Notes: a model not told the origin generated them from the letters alone. Numbered from the stretch's first letter, positions 1 through 12,149 are shown. The stretch is DNA of 64,000 nucleotides from Diphasiastrum complanatum (GCA_029204225.1 CM055107.1:8145730-8209729); one strand, 5' to 3'. Numbers and translations: made by a program.

Positions 1-1772
1 AATCATAATTTTCTAAAATCCAAAGCCATAATCATTTATAGAATACCTTTCCACTAAGAAAATACTGAATTTAGAAATATTCTTCAAACATGATTTTTTA
101 ACTGAAGTGCAAGATTTCAAGTTCTATTAATCACGGGTAATTAAAGACTGAACGCATACTAAAATGACAGTCATCTCCAACTACAAAAAAAACTCTAGAT
201 TATGATCTAGAATCAAATCTAGATACCCAAAGTTCTATTAAATATCAATTCAGATATTATTCTCGGATTCATTATGATTTGCTATCCAATTGAGCTCTCT
301 GGGATACAATCACTAATGAACTGAGTCTATTCCTTAATTGAGGAATTTTCAAGAATATTGTATATCCAATGCACATAATTTTAACTGATGAATCCAAATG
401 ATTCACTAATCATGCGTCTTACAAACAATAATGTCCAATACAAGATTTTGGTCCTTATCACTTGACATAGAAGATCGAGTGATTGAACTTGATCAATCTA
501 TGATTTGGATCAATCAATCTTGGCCCCTGGTAGATTGAATCTAGGGCCTTGGGCAGGATGATTAGTCTACTGTTTGGAAGGACAAGAGAGCAATAGTTTT
601 ATTTTAAGAAGAAATTATGACAATAGAGATGTAACACAAGAGCATGAGCACTTCAACAGATGGACATTGCAAATGCTTAATTTTTTCTTGTCCCCCATCA
701 CCATCTCAAGAAAAACCCATTTCACGCTCTCAATGATCCTCTGAAATCAAAATTCGACTGTGATATAATCGATTAGTCCCGGTGATCCTCTCAGCATTGC
801 TAGTAGCACCTTTGCACAAGACCACAACCAAGAATTCCACAAACAAAGATGCTTGATCATTTCTCAACACTAACAATCATCTAACAACGTCCGCCGAGCT
901 GCTGCTAGCTATTTCCTTTCCATCCACTCAAACCAAAGTCCAAAAACACCCCACCACAACCTCTTGCGCTCTTGTCAATTGTTCCCATCTTCATCCATCA
1001 ACAATCCCTTCACAAAAAAACCCAACTACAATCCCTCCTCGAATCCCACCCACAGAGATTTCAGATCTCTTCTATTCTTAATCTTCCTTCAACTATCTTC
1101 AACTGCACTTGAACCATTTTTCGCGAACTCTATCTCCTTGGTACCATACTTCGTGGAAGTAGTAGTATATCTAGCATGCCTCAGTGTATTACAAAGAAGA
1201 AGAAGGAAGATTGCTGCCAGCTTAACATATGTTTTTTTTATTTCAAGAAAATGTTGGGACCCAGTACGTAATGACCCAAAAGGGTCGGAACGGGTTTCTA
1301 AGGAACACATATATAACAAATCAATCAAGACTTTATAAACTAAATAATGTCCAAAACTTATATGCGACATCAAACCACATATTTACATTTGTCATTTTTT
1401 ATAATTCACAAAATTCTTTTAAACACATGGTCATTTTGTACCAACCATATCAAATCATCTACTTGTCTTATATCAAATCAAAATATAATTAATACTCATT
1501 TGTCCTTTTTAAAAAATCATCAAAATCTTCAAAGAAAACATGGTCCTCTTATATCCAAAATATGTCATATCACTCATTGTTTTGGGTATTTCCTGCACAA
1601 TAATGAACAAGTGGGTCCCACCACTTGAAATATTGTTGGCCAAGCCTACCTAGTGGGCCCCGCCATAATACATTGTAAGTAGGGTAATAAGTGTGAGGGC
1701 ACTGGCGTCCTGCATGTGTAAGCCCAACCCAATGAGCACACTAGTTAAATAGTTTAAGTTGTGATCTAGTGA
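1..1772. other. No gene recognised
   Basis: Moderately AT-rich sequence. The open frames here are short, overlap on both strands and show no domain or motif that I recognise. No LTR, TIR or satellite boundary is visible before the LTR-like repeat that starts near 1773. Confidence 0.5.
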
Positions 1773-2086
1773 CTTGGGCCCTAGTTATAAATAAATAAGT
1801 TTGAGGCCCAAGTTCACAAAGTCAAGTTGAAAAATAACGAATCTAAGTTGCACAAAGTAGAACTCACATGAATCATGTGAGTGCCCTTGTGCTTTCTTAG
1901 AACCGATAGATTTAAGTTGTGTTTATTTGCAGGGCTTGGATTAGAATCCTTGCCCCAATGAAGTGGCCAATGAGAGTGAAGGAGGCTCACCTCTAAAATC
2001 TATAAGAGAGAGCCATTTTCTTTGTATTGTATCATCTTCCATCTTTTCTTAATAAAACTCTCTTGGTTTCTCCATCTCCATCTCCA

Positions 2087-2169
<83 letters not shown>

Positions 2170-2315
2170 ATTGGGATAGAATAGCTTTAGGTAGGCGCTT
2201 GAGCCCCCAAAGTCTTTCTCAACCTAGGCGTTCTCTCTCTCATCTCTCTCCTCTCCCTCTCTCTTCTTGTTAGGAAGGTGAAGGCGAGGTTGCCGCTCCC
2301 AGCGACAGACCCCTA
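1773..2315 (+). repeat. LTR-like tandem unit 1
   Basis: First of three head-to-tail units of about 520-560 bp. Each unit opens with CTTGGGCCCTAGTT and a TATAAATAAATAAG-like word. It then has the near-palindrome CTCACATGAATCATGTGAG, an AATAAAA signal just before a long CT run, and a tail ending in CGACAGACCCCTA. TATA-like word, polyadenylation-like signal and pyrimidine tract in this order suggest an LTR, perhaps gypsy-type, but no coding region or primer site confirms that. Confidence 0.55.
2091..2167. repeat. CT microsatellite in unit 1
   Basis: Uninterrupted TC/CT dinucleotide run directly after the AATAAAA-like signal of unit 1. The long Ser-Leu reading frame across it is a translation of the microsatellite and not a gene. 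Confidence 0.95.
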
Positions 2316-2606
2316 CTTGGGCGCTAGTTGTAAATAAATAAGTTTGAGGCCCAAGTTCACAAAGTCAAGTTGAAAAATAACGAATCTAAGTTGCACAAAG
2401 TAGAACTCACATGAATCATGTGAGTGCCCTTGTGCTTTTTTAGAACCAATAGATTTAAGTTGTGTTTATTTGAAGGGATTGGATTAGATTCCTTGCTCCA
2501 ATGAAGTAGCCAATGAGACTGAAGGAGGCTCATCTCTAAAATCTATAAGAGAGAACCATTTCCTTTGTATTGTATCATCTTCCATCTTTTCTTAATAAAA
2601 CTCTCT

Positions 2607-2678
<72 letters not shown>

Positions 2679-2837
2679 GTTGGGATAGAATAGCTTTGGG
2701 TAGGCGCTCGAGCCTCCACAGTCTTGAACAACCTAGGAATTCTCTCTCTCCACTCTCTTTCTCCTCTCTCTCCTCTCCCTCTCTCTTCTTGCTATGCAGG
2801 TGAAGGCGAGGTTGCCGCTTCCAGCGACGGACCCCTA
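2316..2837 (+). repeat. LTR-like tandem unit 2
   Basis: Second copy of the unit starting at 1773, with the same word order, including the CT run at about 2612-2674 and the tail CCAGCGACGGACCCCTA. It is about 90% or more identical to unit 1 outside the CT run by eye. It abuts unit 1 and unit 3 without spacer, so the three units arose by tandem amplification or by unequal exchange between LTRs. Confidence 0.6.
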
Positions 2838-3393
<556 letters not shown>

Positions 3394-3428
3394 GCTACAT
3401 CGATGACACAATAGTGGCACCGTTGTAA

Positions 3429-3652
3429 GAGAAAAGATGGAAGATGATACAATACAAAGGAAATGGCTCTCTCTTATAGATTTTAGAAGTGAGCCTCCTT
3501 CACTCTCATTGGCCACTTCATTGGGGCAAGGATTCTAATTCAAGCCCTTCAAATAAACACAACTTAAATTTATTGGTTCTAAGAAAGCACAAGGGCAGTC
3601 ACATGATTCATGTGAGTTCTACTTTGTGCAACTTAGATTCCTTATTTTTCAA
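3429..3652 (-). repeat. Inverted partial copy of the LTR-like unit
   Basis: Reverse-complement copy of the central part of the tandem units, running from the AAGATGGAAGATGATACAAT end to the AACTTAGATTCC end. It lacks the CT run. It faces unit 3, so transcripts through 2838-3652 could fold into a hairpin of about 220 bp. Confidence 0.7.
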
Positions 3653-3993
3653 CTTGATTTTCGTTTAACATCAATTCTCTCAAAACATCTGTTATAATAA
3701 TATAAATGGAAAAAAAAACTTCCTCTGTCTCTTCTAACCACTAGTCGTCGTCTACCAGTATTACTGACCTCCAATATCCTTGTTTCTTCTATGTCCTCCT
3801 GCACATGGATCAATCACGGTAAAAGTTCAGCTTTCTGATAGGAAGATCTCCCTTACCACCACTGCTTTGCCCTTCTTTGTCTTTGTTCGAAAAGTATTTC
3901 TCTTCTTGTTATTGCCACTGTCTGATATGACTGAGCTCGGATTGTTCAGATTAAAAGAACCCGATTTTTTGCTAGTATTCTAGAAGTATTGTC

Positions 3994-4437
3994 TTGCAAG
4001 GTAGAGAAGCTGGGTCTTTTCAAAAGGCGTTCAATTTTTCGAACGTTTTTAGTGTCGCCAAGGTGTGCAAGGAGCTTAGTAGTAGGGTTTATGGCAAGTT
4101 CAATGGCAGCATCAATCATGTATTGTCGGATATACATAAAGACAAGGTGGGACTTGACAACCTCTCTAGTAGGTTTATGCAACCAAAGGAAGAAGGCATT
4201 AAGTTGATTTTGCAAAGACGCACCAGGAAAGAAAATGGAAAGATTATTCATTATGTACAAGATAGAGTGATCAAACCATATGATAGAAGAATTGTTTTTG
4301 CATTTATCACCGCATCTACACTTAAAGAAAGGTCTTTTCCAGTTCCAGATTCTAGCTTGATGAAGATTCATTCTGTTAAAGCTAGTGTCAAAGTGGACTC
4401 TAGTTCTAGCCCAAGTCTGCTCAGAAGGACATCTTGA
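3994..4437 (+). CDS. Uncharacterised ORF, 147 codons
   Basis: An open frame of 147 codons with mixed composition: a central charged stretch rich in Lys and Arg around residues 62-95 and a Ser-rich C-terminus. I recognise no domain. The opposite strand is also open over most of the same span (4371-3946), which weakens the case. The start shown is simply the first ATG, and no splice signals were assigned. It could be a fragment of a decayed gene. The sequence on both sides is anonymous. Confidence 0.2.
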   Translation: MQGREAGSFQKAFNFSNVFSVAKVCKELSSRVYGKFNGSINHVLSDIHKDKVGLDNLSSRFMQPKEEGIKLILQRRTRKENGKIIHYVQDRVIKPYDRRIVFAFITASTLKERSFPVPDSSLMKIHSVKASVKVDSSSSPSLLRRTS

Positions 4438-6046
4438 AGGTTCAATCTGCTCATCTGGATGACAATATCAAAGGCAAATATACACAACTTTTCTTCAACA
4501 GCAATTCGTTCAGCATAGTTTGAGAGGTCCATATAAATTTTTTCAACCATGCTAAGGGGTTTTTTCTTTTTAATACAATTTGTATAAATTTTGATCTAGT
4601 CCATGATGAACATCAAATCAACAAGGCAAAAAAATCTATCATCCAGGCCAACAACATTACAAGTAGTCATATCATAAGCAGTAATCAATTTGTGAACTTC
4701 ATCATGCAACATATAATAGTCTGAACAAAAGGAGAGGAGGAAGGGGCTCCCCATAGCCAAGAGTCACTGCGTCATGAAACCATCATGTGGAGTACACCAT
4801 ACAACAGACCTTGTTAGCCATAAAATACAAGTAAAGGTAAAAGTTTGGTACTACCCCGACCAAAGGGTAGTCGGGGTGGCATCAGAGATGCTAGAGAGAG
4901 AGTAACAAGATTTCACATAGTCCCTCTTGACAAGTCAAGACCAAACCCTTTGAACCCTACATAACAGATAAAAATACAGCTGTATAAAGTTTAACAGTAC
5001 AGAGTACCATAAAGCGAAACAAGTTTTAAGACGCCCAGCTGTTACCTGCCACCATCCCACACAACAAAACCGCACAAGTTAGTCGCGTGAGAAAGACAAG
5101 TGTCATAGCTGAGCATTAGTTGTTATCCATGTCCGAAACAAGATTCACTAATTTATCAGCTAGATTGCTTTAACAAAAAGTATGTTCAATCTTTCCAATC
5201 GTTCACTTTCTAAATTAGCAGCAGATTTCGCCCTTTAACGAAGCCGTATCAGGGCAGAATCCATACTGATCAGTAAAAGATAAAAACAAGAACGTATTAA
5301 GTTCACAAATACACTCTACATGTAAGCGACTATTTTTCATTACATAGATGGACATCGACTTGATGTCGGTCACAGTGCTAGGTGCTAGAGCACTTCCGTG
5401 CTATACTAGCCCCATGGATTCTCCGTACCACTTTTTTCAGGAATCCAAGCACCGAACAACTTGGGCAATTCTATGCCATTCAAGTGTACCATAGTCGAGT
5501 CCTGTAAGAGTATCTGACTTAGCTTATAACATCTGGACTTAGGATGCCGAATTTTTTTCTTTTTGCAAAAACTCAAGCCCAAATCATTTTTTACGCATGC
5601 AAGATCAGACTTGTCTGGATTATTTAATTACCAACCCTTAAATGCGAAATTATGCATGTATGAAAATGTACACAACAGTGAGTCAGGTTGCCCACCGTAT
5701 CGGTGAAGTTCCATATAGCATCGTACCTAAATAATAGACGAAGTCATCTCCTGTGTACTCTCCATCTTCAGTTGCTTAAACGAATCACCTACGTGTTAGA
5801 GAATTCAAATCAAAAGTATTGCGTTAAGCATAGAGTACTCCTACCTACATCATAGTCTTCACCAATAGTTAATCACTGTCATTCTGAAGATCATTAGCTT
5901 ATCACTTTCCTTTTCAAGAGCATTCCATTCACCACCATATCCATGATAAACAGATTATCAGCCTTAGTGCATACGTCTTCTCAAGAAAATATTAGAAGAT
6001 CAACCTTTACTTATGCTACTTTATATTCCAGCCATGCTACTAGTTA
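4438..6046. other. No gene recognised
   Basis: About 1.6 kb of anonymous sequence with no open frame above 60 codons that looks protein-like, no tandem repeat and no transposon end that I can support. Confidence 0.5.
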
Positions 6047-6565
6047 TTGGAGGCAGTTATCACCATCGTTTCTATGATTCTATCAGAGCAATCATCCGTA
6101 GAAATCATTGATAGTACGTTTCAGCCACTAGAGTATACAAAGAGCACCATTATCAATCATACAACGCTAGAACTATTCGTATATCCAGACCACCTACAGA
6201 TGGCCAGCGGTCCATCGCACTTTTATCATGATTATATGCTGCAAAAAGTGTGCAGTAAAGCATCATGCAATGTATTGCAAAATCGCAAGAAGAAATCAAG
6301 TTTTCTTTCAAAAAACCAGCGCTGGCCAGCATCCAAATCCACTGCAAAAAGAGCGCTAACCAGTGATAGTGCTCATCTAATAAAGTATGCAAGTTTATGC
6401 CAACATTTGGACGGCTGTCCAGTGCCAATCATATACCAAAAGAGACTGAGAAAATACCTTAAAAAAAGCCCACAACTAGTCCTTGAAGCAATGCTTGTCT
6501 GTAAGAGTATTCAATCACAATTTGCAGGCCAATCTTTGCTACTATACAATATAGGAAAATATTAA
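6047..6565 (+). CDS. Uncharacterised ORF, 172 codons
   Basis: Open frame of 172 codons. The N-terminal 30 residues are hydrophobic to neutral, and a basic stretch (Arg-Lys-Lys-Lys) lies near residue 82. No known motif was recognised. The minus strand is also open over 6428-6153, so the frame may be fortuitous. It ends about 240 bp before the first codon of element G, with no visible relation to it. Treat it as hypothetical. Confidence 0.2.
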   Translation: MEAVITIVSMILSEQSSVEIIDSTFQPLEYTKSTIINHTTLELFVYPDHLQMASGPSHFYHDYMLQKVCSKASCNVLQNRKKKSSFLSKNQRWPASKSTAKRALTSDSAHLIKYASLCQHLDGCPVPIIYQKRLRKYLKKSPQLVLEAMLVCKSIQSQFAGQSLLLYNIGKY

Positions 6566-6802
6566 TTATTCTTCCACAAAACATGATGCAAGTTTGAATA
6601 AATCAAACTAATATTAGTGTCTTCAATCGGGATTGTATCTCATCTATGTATTAATAGAACAAAATCAGTTCTGATTGAATACGTGTGCAAAAATTATATG
6701 CGAAAGTAAGAGACAACTTAAGACAATTTAGACAATAAAAAACTTTTGATCAAAAACGAATTTTTATAACTCTGAATCTAATTCATACAGATTTTTATTC
6801 AC

Positions 6803-7543
6803 ATGGCATCAATAGGTGGCATCCTATTGAAGGAAAGAAAGGATCTTGAGTGCAACCTTTGTGGCAAGGGAGGTTTCTCAAGATGCTATAAAAAGAAGAC
6901 TAGTCCATCCAAGGAGAACCAAAGCAAGGGGACCGAGGTGAAGGATGGAGCTTCAAGTTCAAAATGCAAATACAAGAAGGACAAGTCCAAGGAAAGGTGT
7001 TTTCTTTGTGGAAAGGTGAATGAGGCTTGGAGTCTCACAAGGACTTGCAAGATTTGTCTTCAAGAGTCCATCACAACACATGTCAAATCTTTTGAAATTT
7101 TTCATTTGGAAGTGCATTGTTTGGTTCAAGATGCAAAGATAGATGTCACTTTCATGAAAGTAACTTGGATTTATTTTATGTCCTTAGAAAGTATTTTGCT
7201 TGGAACTTTAGATAAGTTCAAACTTATTGTTATTATCCAAGAGAAATCAATCAAGAATAAGGAGCAATCACAAAATGAAAATAGTTTGATTTTTGCTCTC
7301 ATGTCAACTTATGAAGAACTATTTTGCTTTGAAGAGATTTTTGTATCTCAAAGGTGGATTAAGGCAATACTAGTTGAGTGTGATGCCTTAAAAGATAGCA
7401 AAATATGTTTTCCTTGTAAACTTACATTAGTTATGAAGTCAAGGAAATGGAAATATCTTCATAATGTAGGATCTTTTGGTTTCAATAAGATCATGAATGA
7501 TGTGTTCATTCATAAACATGAAATTGTATGTTTTCAATCCTAA
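6803..7543 (+). CDS. Gag-derived ORF of element G, 246 codons
   Basis: The product begins with nine residues like the copia Gag start (MASIGGILL). It then jumps directly to a broken zinc-knuckle-like segment, C-x2-C-x4-G-x3-C-Y-K-K-K (residues 18-33), and after a Lys-rich linker to a second C-x2-C fragment near residue 73 (ERCFLCGK). The whole Gag N-terminal and central domain of about 230 residues is missing compared with elements A and B. Residues 100-246 match no retroviral domain. The 7300-7600 part reappears in modified form at 8020-8330. It is unlikely to make a working Gag, though an RNA-binding peptide is possible. Confidence 0.45.
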   Translation: MASIGGILLKERKDLECNLCGKGGFSRCYKKKTSPSKENQSKGTEVKDGASSSKCKYKKDKSKERCFLCGKVNEAWSLTRTCKICLQESITTHVKSFEIFHLEVHCLVQDAKIDVTFMKVTWIYFMSLESILLGTLDKFKLIVIIQEKSIKNKEQSQNENSLIFALMSTYEELFCFEEIFVSQRWIKAILVECDALKDSKICFPCKLTLVMKSRKWKYLHNVGSFGFNKIMNDVFIHKHEIVCFQS

Positions 7544-7844
7544 AGGCAAGTTGTAAACTTCTTATGAGAATAAATGAAGCATCCAAAGTGGACACTTATA
7601 TCGATAAGCAAGTAGTTAGCCTTATTGAGATGGAGATACCAATTGATTTCAATATTGGAAAAATCATGCCAAGTTGTGGTGATTTTTGGACTTATGTTTC
7701 TAGCATAAGTAATCTTGATAATCATAGGAAGTGCATATTGAATGGTCATAGTTGTTGTGATCATTATGAGACATGGAGGTCTCAAATTTCCTAAAAAAGG
7801 AGCACCTTGAAGAGGATCTTAAGGAGTAATCTCAAGGTTCAAAT

Positions 7845-8639
7845 GTGCCAAGGATTGAGGAGGAGAATCCTTCTCAAGGTTCAAGTGTGCCTAGGATTGA
7901 GGAGGAGAGACCTTCTCAGATTGTGATTCCAAAAAGAAACTCAAGAAATATGGTTGAGTCCATGTGGCTCACATTTCAAGGGAAAGAGGAGCATATCTCA
8001 TGTGGTATACATCACATACTTATTTCTCTTATGTCATTTGATAAATCAATTTGCTTTAGTGAGATCATTGCATCTCAAAATTGGAGTAAAACCATACTAG
8101 TTGAGTATGAAGTCTCTCTTGAAAACATAGATGATGTTCTTAAAAGGTTGAAATTGATTTTAAATCAATTAGAAAGCAAATGGTTATTTCATCAAATGTA
8201 TGCTCTTGAGTCATGTAAGAGCAAAAGTGATTTGTTCACTCATAGTTTGAAAATTTGTATTGAGGCAAATTGTAAACTCTTTATGAGAGTAAGTGAATCA
8301 TCTTCTAAAGACGCTTATCTCCATAATGAAGTATTTAGCCTCATTGGATCTGAGATTAGCATGGTAAACAAGCCTGAAGATATGATGCAAACACTTTGTT
8401 ATTATAGCATGCATAGTCTTGCCAATTTGGATAAGTCTAATTCTCTAGATCATGGTAACATGATGTTAGATCTTTGTGATCCTAATAAGTCAAGAAGAAA
8501 TCTTTATTTTCTCAAGGAGGAGCATGCACATGAAGAAGGAGCAAGCCTCAAAGTCAAGCATCTACATGAAATTTGGAAGGAATCAATTTTGAAGATGCTA
8601 GGATGGTGCAAAGCTCTCAAGTTAATATCTCATGTTTGA
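7845..8639 (+). CDS. Repeat-module ORF of element G, 264 codons
   Basis: Open frame of 264 codons. Residues 1-27 contain an imperfect duplicated PRIEEE-P-S-Q peptide. The middle repeats, with changes, the segment encoded at 7297-7600: a Cys-Phe, Glu-Ile then S-Q-x-W, I-L-V-E, and later M-R-x-S/N-E-x-S order. No known domain. The frame is maintained within the copy, but the sister copies at 7528-7794 and 9160-9260 are broken, so selection for protein is doubtful. Confidence 0.3.
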   Translation: MPRIEEENPSQGSSVPRIEEERPSQIVIPKRNSRNMVESMWLTFQGKEEHISCGIHHILISLMSFDKSICFSEIIASQNWSKTILVEYEVSLENIDDVLKRLKLILNQLESKWLFHQMYALESCKSKSDLFTHSLKICIEANCKLFMRVSESSSKDAYLHNEVFSLIGSEISMVNKPEDMMQTLCYYSMHSLANLDKSNSLDHGNMMLDLCDPNKSRRNLYFLKEEHAHEEGASLKVKHLHEIWKESILKMLGWCKALKLISHV

Positions 8640-9383
8640 GCTATTTCATGTGAATGTGTGCAAATTGTCAAGATATGGACAAACTAGCTACATTGTCTTG
8701 CAATATCTTATTGTTGGAGTTGTACTAGCATTCTTGGCTGGTTTTGCTGATGGAAATGAAGCTATTGGAGGTTCATTATATCACTCATCCATGATCAAGT
8801 TCTCAAGTGTTGAGTTACTTGATGCCAATACTTGGAGATTGTCAATTTTCGGTTAATCCATGGTCATTTTCTTGTGTCAAGTAGATCTTGAAGATGGACT
8901 AGTGCAACCTACTTGGTTTATTGAGTCATGTGGTGTTGGATTTGCATCATTTATGTACTCACCTACTCATGGATTTCCAAGGTTTGATGGTTTCTTGTGG
9001 CAAGATGGAGATGGAGGCTCATTCATGGAGTTTTATGGTGGAGACATATCAAGAAAGGACAAAGTTGGAGGAGACACAAGCAAATGGCCATCACTCACAT
9101 TTATTGTTTGGTTGCTATAATTTTCTAGAGAGTTCAAATTTTGAAGCATGGAGGAATCATTTCATTCAGATTCTATTTGGTTCTTCATGTTCTAGTTATA
9201 TCTTGATGTGTAAAATTGATGTAAGAAATAATGAAGCATCCAATTTGGACACTATTATCTATATCAATTATGAAAAATACTTTAGAACCTTAGAAAGGAG
9301 ATCTATACTTAGGATGGAGATAATTCTAAAGCTGGATCAAAGTTCTATTGTCAAAACTATGCCAAAACTAGTTGAAGAGGGAG
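8620..9383 (+). repeat. Module shared by elements G and D
   Basis: This stretch is about 80-90% identical by eye to the reverse complement of about 36030-36800 in element D, where it occupies the place of reverse transcriptase. In all frames it shows two or more stops in both copies (for example after GGCTGGTTTTGCTGATGG and after GTGTCAAGTAG). Similarity therefore follows the nucleotide sequence and not an open frame. In G it runs straight into the polypurine tract and the LTR. Confidence 0.7.
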
Positions 9384-10031
9384 TGTGAGAGATTTCAACT
9401 AGTTTAGTCTAGTTGAGTCACATTTTGGTAAATTGTCAATAAGAGGCCAAAACTCATTTTAGACTTAGGGATAAATTTTTTGAAGTTATATTAGTTTAAA
9501 TTCAATAGACATTTTTTGAAAGTGTGAAAAAGTTGGTAGTCGAGTTTGAGAGAGATTCAAATTTGAACTTTGTGTACATTGAATCTAGACCCAAAAATAG
9601 TAGGGTTTACATTTTGGAGGGAAAGCCAAGTGGCCAAATAGGGTTTGAAAACTCTATAAAAGGATGTAAGTCGTGGAGAAACACATCTTCTCTCTTCTCT
9701 CTCTCATTTCATCATTATACATGGTTCTCTTTGGGTTCTACTACTCATTGGTGCACTATCTTGATGTTATCTTAAATCTTGTGTGTAGAATGCTCATATT
9801 TTGCTATTTTCGGTTCCACACGTGTGAATTATAGTAGGGTACTGTAATTGTACGGACAACAAACATATTTTATATCTTGGTTCATGTTTGATCAATATCT
9901 CTTAGAGTTTGCATCTCATTTTGTATGTAGATGCTGATTTTTCTACATTGGCAAGATTGTTGGTTTGCTCCTTATTGTAACCAAAGATCAGGGACATGGA
10001 TTGGATCTTAAATGATCTGAAATCCTTCACA
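9384..10031 (+). repeat. 3' LTR of element G
   Basis: A 648-bp LTR beginning TGTGAGAGATTTC and ending CTTCACA, with TG...CA termini. It aligns along its full length with the 650-bp LTRs of element D in reverse orientation. Landmarks are a TATA box CTATAAAAGG at about 9654, a pyrimidine-rich CTTCTCTCTTCTC stretch, CACGTG at 9819-9824 and TAGATGCTGATTTTTCTACATTGG near the end. Confidence 0.8.
9654..9663 (+). promoter_or_regulatory. TATA box of the G LTR
   Basis: CTATAAAAGG, at the same place and in the same context (followed by ATGTAA and TCGTGGAGA) as the TATA word in both LTRs of element D. This conservation supports a core promoter at the U3/R border. Confidence 0.6.
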
Positions 10032-10079
10032 ATCACCACCCAAAAGCAACAACAAATAGTCAAATTAAATAGCAATTTG

Positions 10080-11905
10080 TGACCTCTCCAATCTATGCGG
10101 TCCTCTGCGGTCAACTACGGTCTTCTGTGACCTCTACGATCTCTACGGTCCTCTGCGATCAACTACAGTCTTCTGTGACCTCTGTGGTCTCTACGGTCAT
10201 CTGGGACCTTCACGGTCCCTAGTGCGCTCTGTCTGTGGTCCTCTACGGTCCTCCTACCGCATCGAGAGTTTCTGAGGTCATCTGCGACCTCTGGAGTCTC
10301 TACGGTCCTCTACGGTCAGTCTATGGTCATCTGCGACCTCTACGGTCTATGGTCATCTACGACCTCCGCAATACCTAGTGTGCTCCGTCTGTGGTCCTCT
10401 ACGGTCCTCCTGCCGCGGTGGGATGTTCTAAGGTCATCTGCGACCTCTGCACTCTTTGCGGTCCTCTGTGGTCAACTACGATCTCTTCGACCTTTGTGGT
10501 CTCTACGATCATCTGCGACCTCTACGGTCTAACCGATGTTCTGCGGTTTAGGGTGCAGTCCCTAGTATTCTCCGTCTGTGGTACTGTGGGGTCCTCCTAC
10601 CGCGATGGGAGGTTTCGAAGGCATCTGCGACCTCTACGGTCATCTACGATCTCTATTGTCCTCTACAGTCAGTCTACGGTCATCTGCGACCTCTACGATC
10701 CTTACGGTCATCTACGACCTCCGCGGTACCTAGTGCACTCTATTTGTGGTCCTCTGCAGTCCTCTTGCCACGACGGGAGGTTCTGAGGTCATCTGCGACC
10801 TTTGCGGTCTCTGCGGTCAACTACGGTCATCTGTGATCTCTACGATCTATACGGTCATCTGCGACCTCTACGGTACCTAGTGCGCTCCGTCTTTGGTCCT
10901 CTGTGGTCCTCCCGCAGTGGCAGGAGGTTTTGAGGTCATTGCAACCTCTGCGGTCTCTACAATCAACTACGGTCAACTATGGTCATCTACAACCTCTACG
11001 GTCTCTAAGGTTATCGTCAACCTCTTCGGTCTAAGCAGTGTTCTGTGGTTTAGGGTGCAGTCCCTAGTGGGCTCTGTCTGTGGTCCTCTGCGGTCCTCCC
11101 ACCACGGCGGGAAGTTCTGAGGGCATTTATGACCTATTTGTCATCTACGGTCCTCTACAATTAGTCTACGGTCGTCTGCGACCTCTACGGTCTCTACGGT
11201 CATCTGCGACCTCCGCGATACCTAGTGCACTCTGTTTGTGGTCCTTTACGGTCCTCCTACAGCGGCGGGAGGTTATGAGATCATCTGCGACCTCTGCGGT
11301 CCTCTACGATCAACTACGGTCATCTGCGACCTCTACGGTCTCTACGGTCATCTATGACCTCCGCAGTCCCTAGTGCGCTCCATCTGTGGTCCTCTGAGGT
11401 CATCTACGACCTCTGCGATCCTCTGTGGTCAACTACGGTCATCTACGACCTCTACGGTCTCTACGGTCATCTACGACCTTTGTGGTCTAAGCGGTGTTCT
11501 GCAGTTTAGGGTGCAGTCCCTAGTGCGCTCCGTCTGTGGTCCTCTACGGTCCTCTCGTCACGGCGGGAGGTTCTGAGGGCATCTGTGACCTCTGCGGTCA
11601 TCTACGGTCATCTACGATCTCTGCGGTTCTCTACGGTCAGTCTACAGTCATCTGCGACCTCTGTGGTCTCTACGGTCATCTGTGACCTCTGCGGTACCTA
11701 GTGCGCTCCGTCTGTGGTCCTCTGCTGTCCTCCCGTCGCGGAGGGAAGTTCTAAGGTCATCTACAACCTCTGCGGTCTCTGTGGTCCATCTGTGGTCCTC
11801 TGTGGTCATCTGCGGTCCTTTGGGGTCCCTAATGCGGTCCGTCTGTGGTCGTCTGTGGTCCTCCTGCCACGGCGGGAGGTTCTGAGGCCTTTGCGGTCCC
11901 TCTGC
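10080..11905 (+). repeat. GC-rich satellite array 1 with embedded palindromes
   Basis: Array made of variants of short words such as CTCTACGGTCATCTGCGACC and GTGCGCTCCGTCTGTGGTCC. About once every 130-190 bp a variant of the palindrome CCTCCCGCCGCGGCGGGAGG, followed by TTCTGAGGTCAT, closes a higher-order unit. Palindrome copies start near 10251, 10406, 10593, 10761, 10908, 11095, 11253, 11551, 11729 and 11860. The long open frames are by-products of the repeat and lack codon structure. The array abuts the end of element G (10031) and the decayed gene near 12150. Confidence 0.9.
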
Positions 11906-12149
11906 AGAATTTAGCAATATGTGAACCATGATTGAATTAGGTATGACATGATTGCGTACTATAAAACTCATGCATATACAACTATTATAAACTTCTAGTA
12001 AACATATCATAGTAGAAAACCTTTTCAAATCAATTAAAATGTATCTAACATTCATAAAAAATGACACATTAATAATAAATCTTTCTTGAAACTGTATTCC
12101 TTTGTTAAATTGTCAACATTAGTCGTAACAACCCCTACCGCCTGAGGTA

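Larger units (their letters stand above)
6803..10031 (+). mobile_element. Element G: non-autonomous copia-related retroelement
   Basis: The internal region starts with a gag-like ATG (MASIGGILL, compare the gag starts of elements D and E). It keeps two CCHC-like fragments and ends in the polypurine tract GTTGAAGAGGGAG directly before a 648-bp LTR at 9384. No protease, integrase or reverse transcriptase motifs are present. The interior is instead filled with a roughly threefold repeated module of unknown nature. No 5' LTR or primer-binding site is visible upstream of 6803, so the left end is truncated and target duplications cannot be tested. LTR and polypurine tract match element D, so G is probably a defective passenger of the D family. 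Confidence 0.7.

Noticed and set aside
964-1628. Short frames near 964-1628 as a gene
   Set aside because: They overlap on both strands with no motif, no consistent codon pattern and no recognisable neighbours.
10323-12067. Many open frames of 65-140 codons on both strands in satellite array 1
   Set aside because: Tandem words with a length that is a multiple of three stay open in several frames. The proteins are repeats of Val-Leu-Cys-Gly-Pro-type words without any domain.
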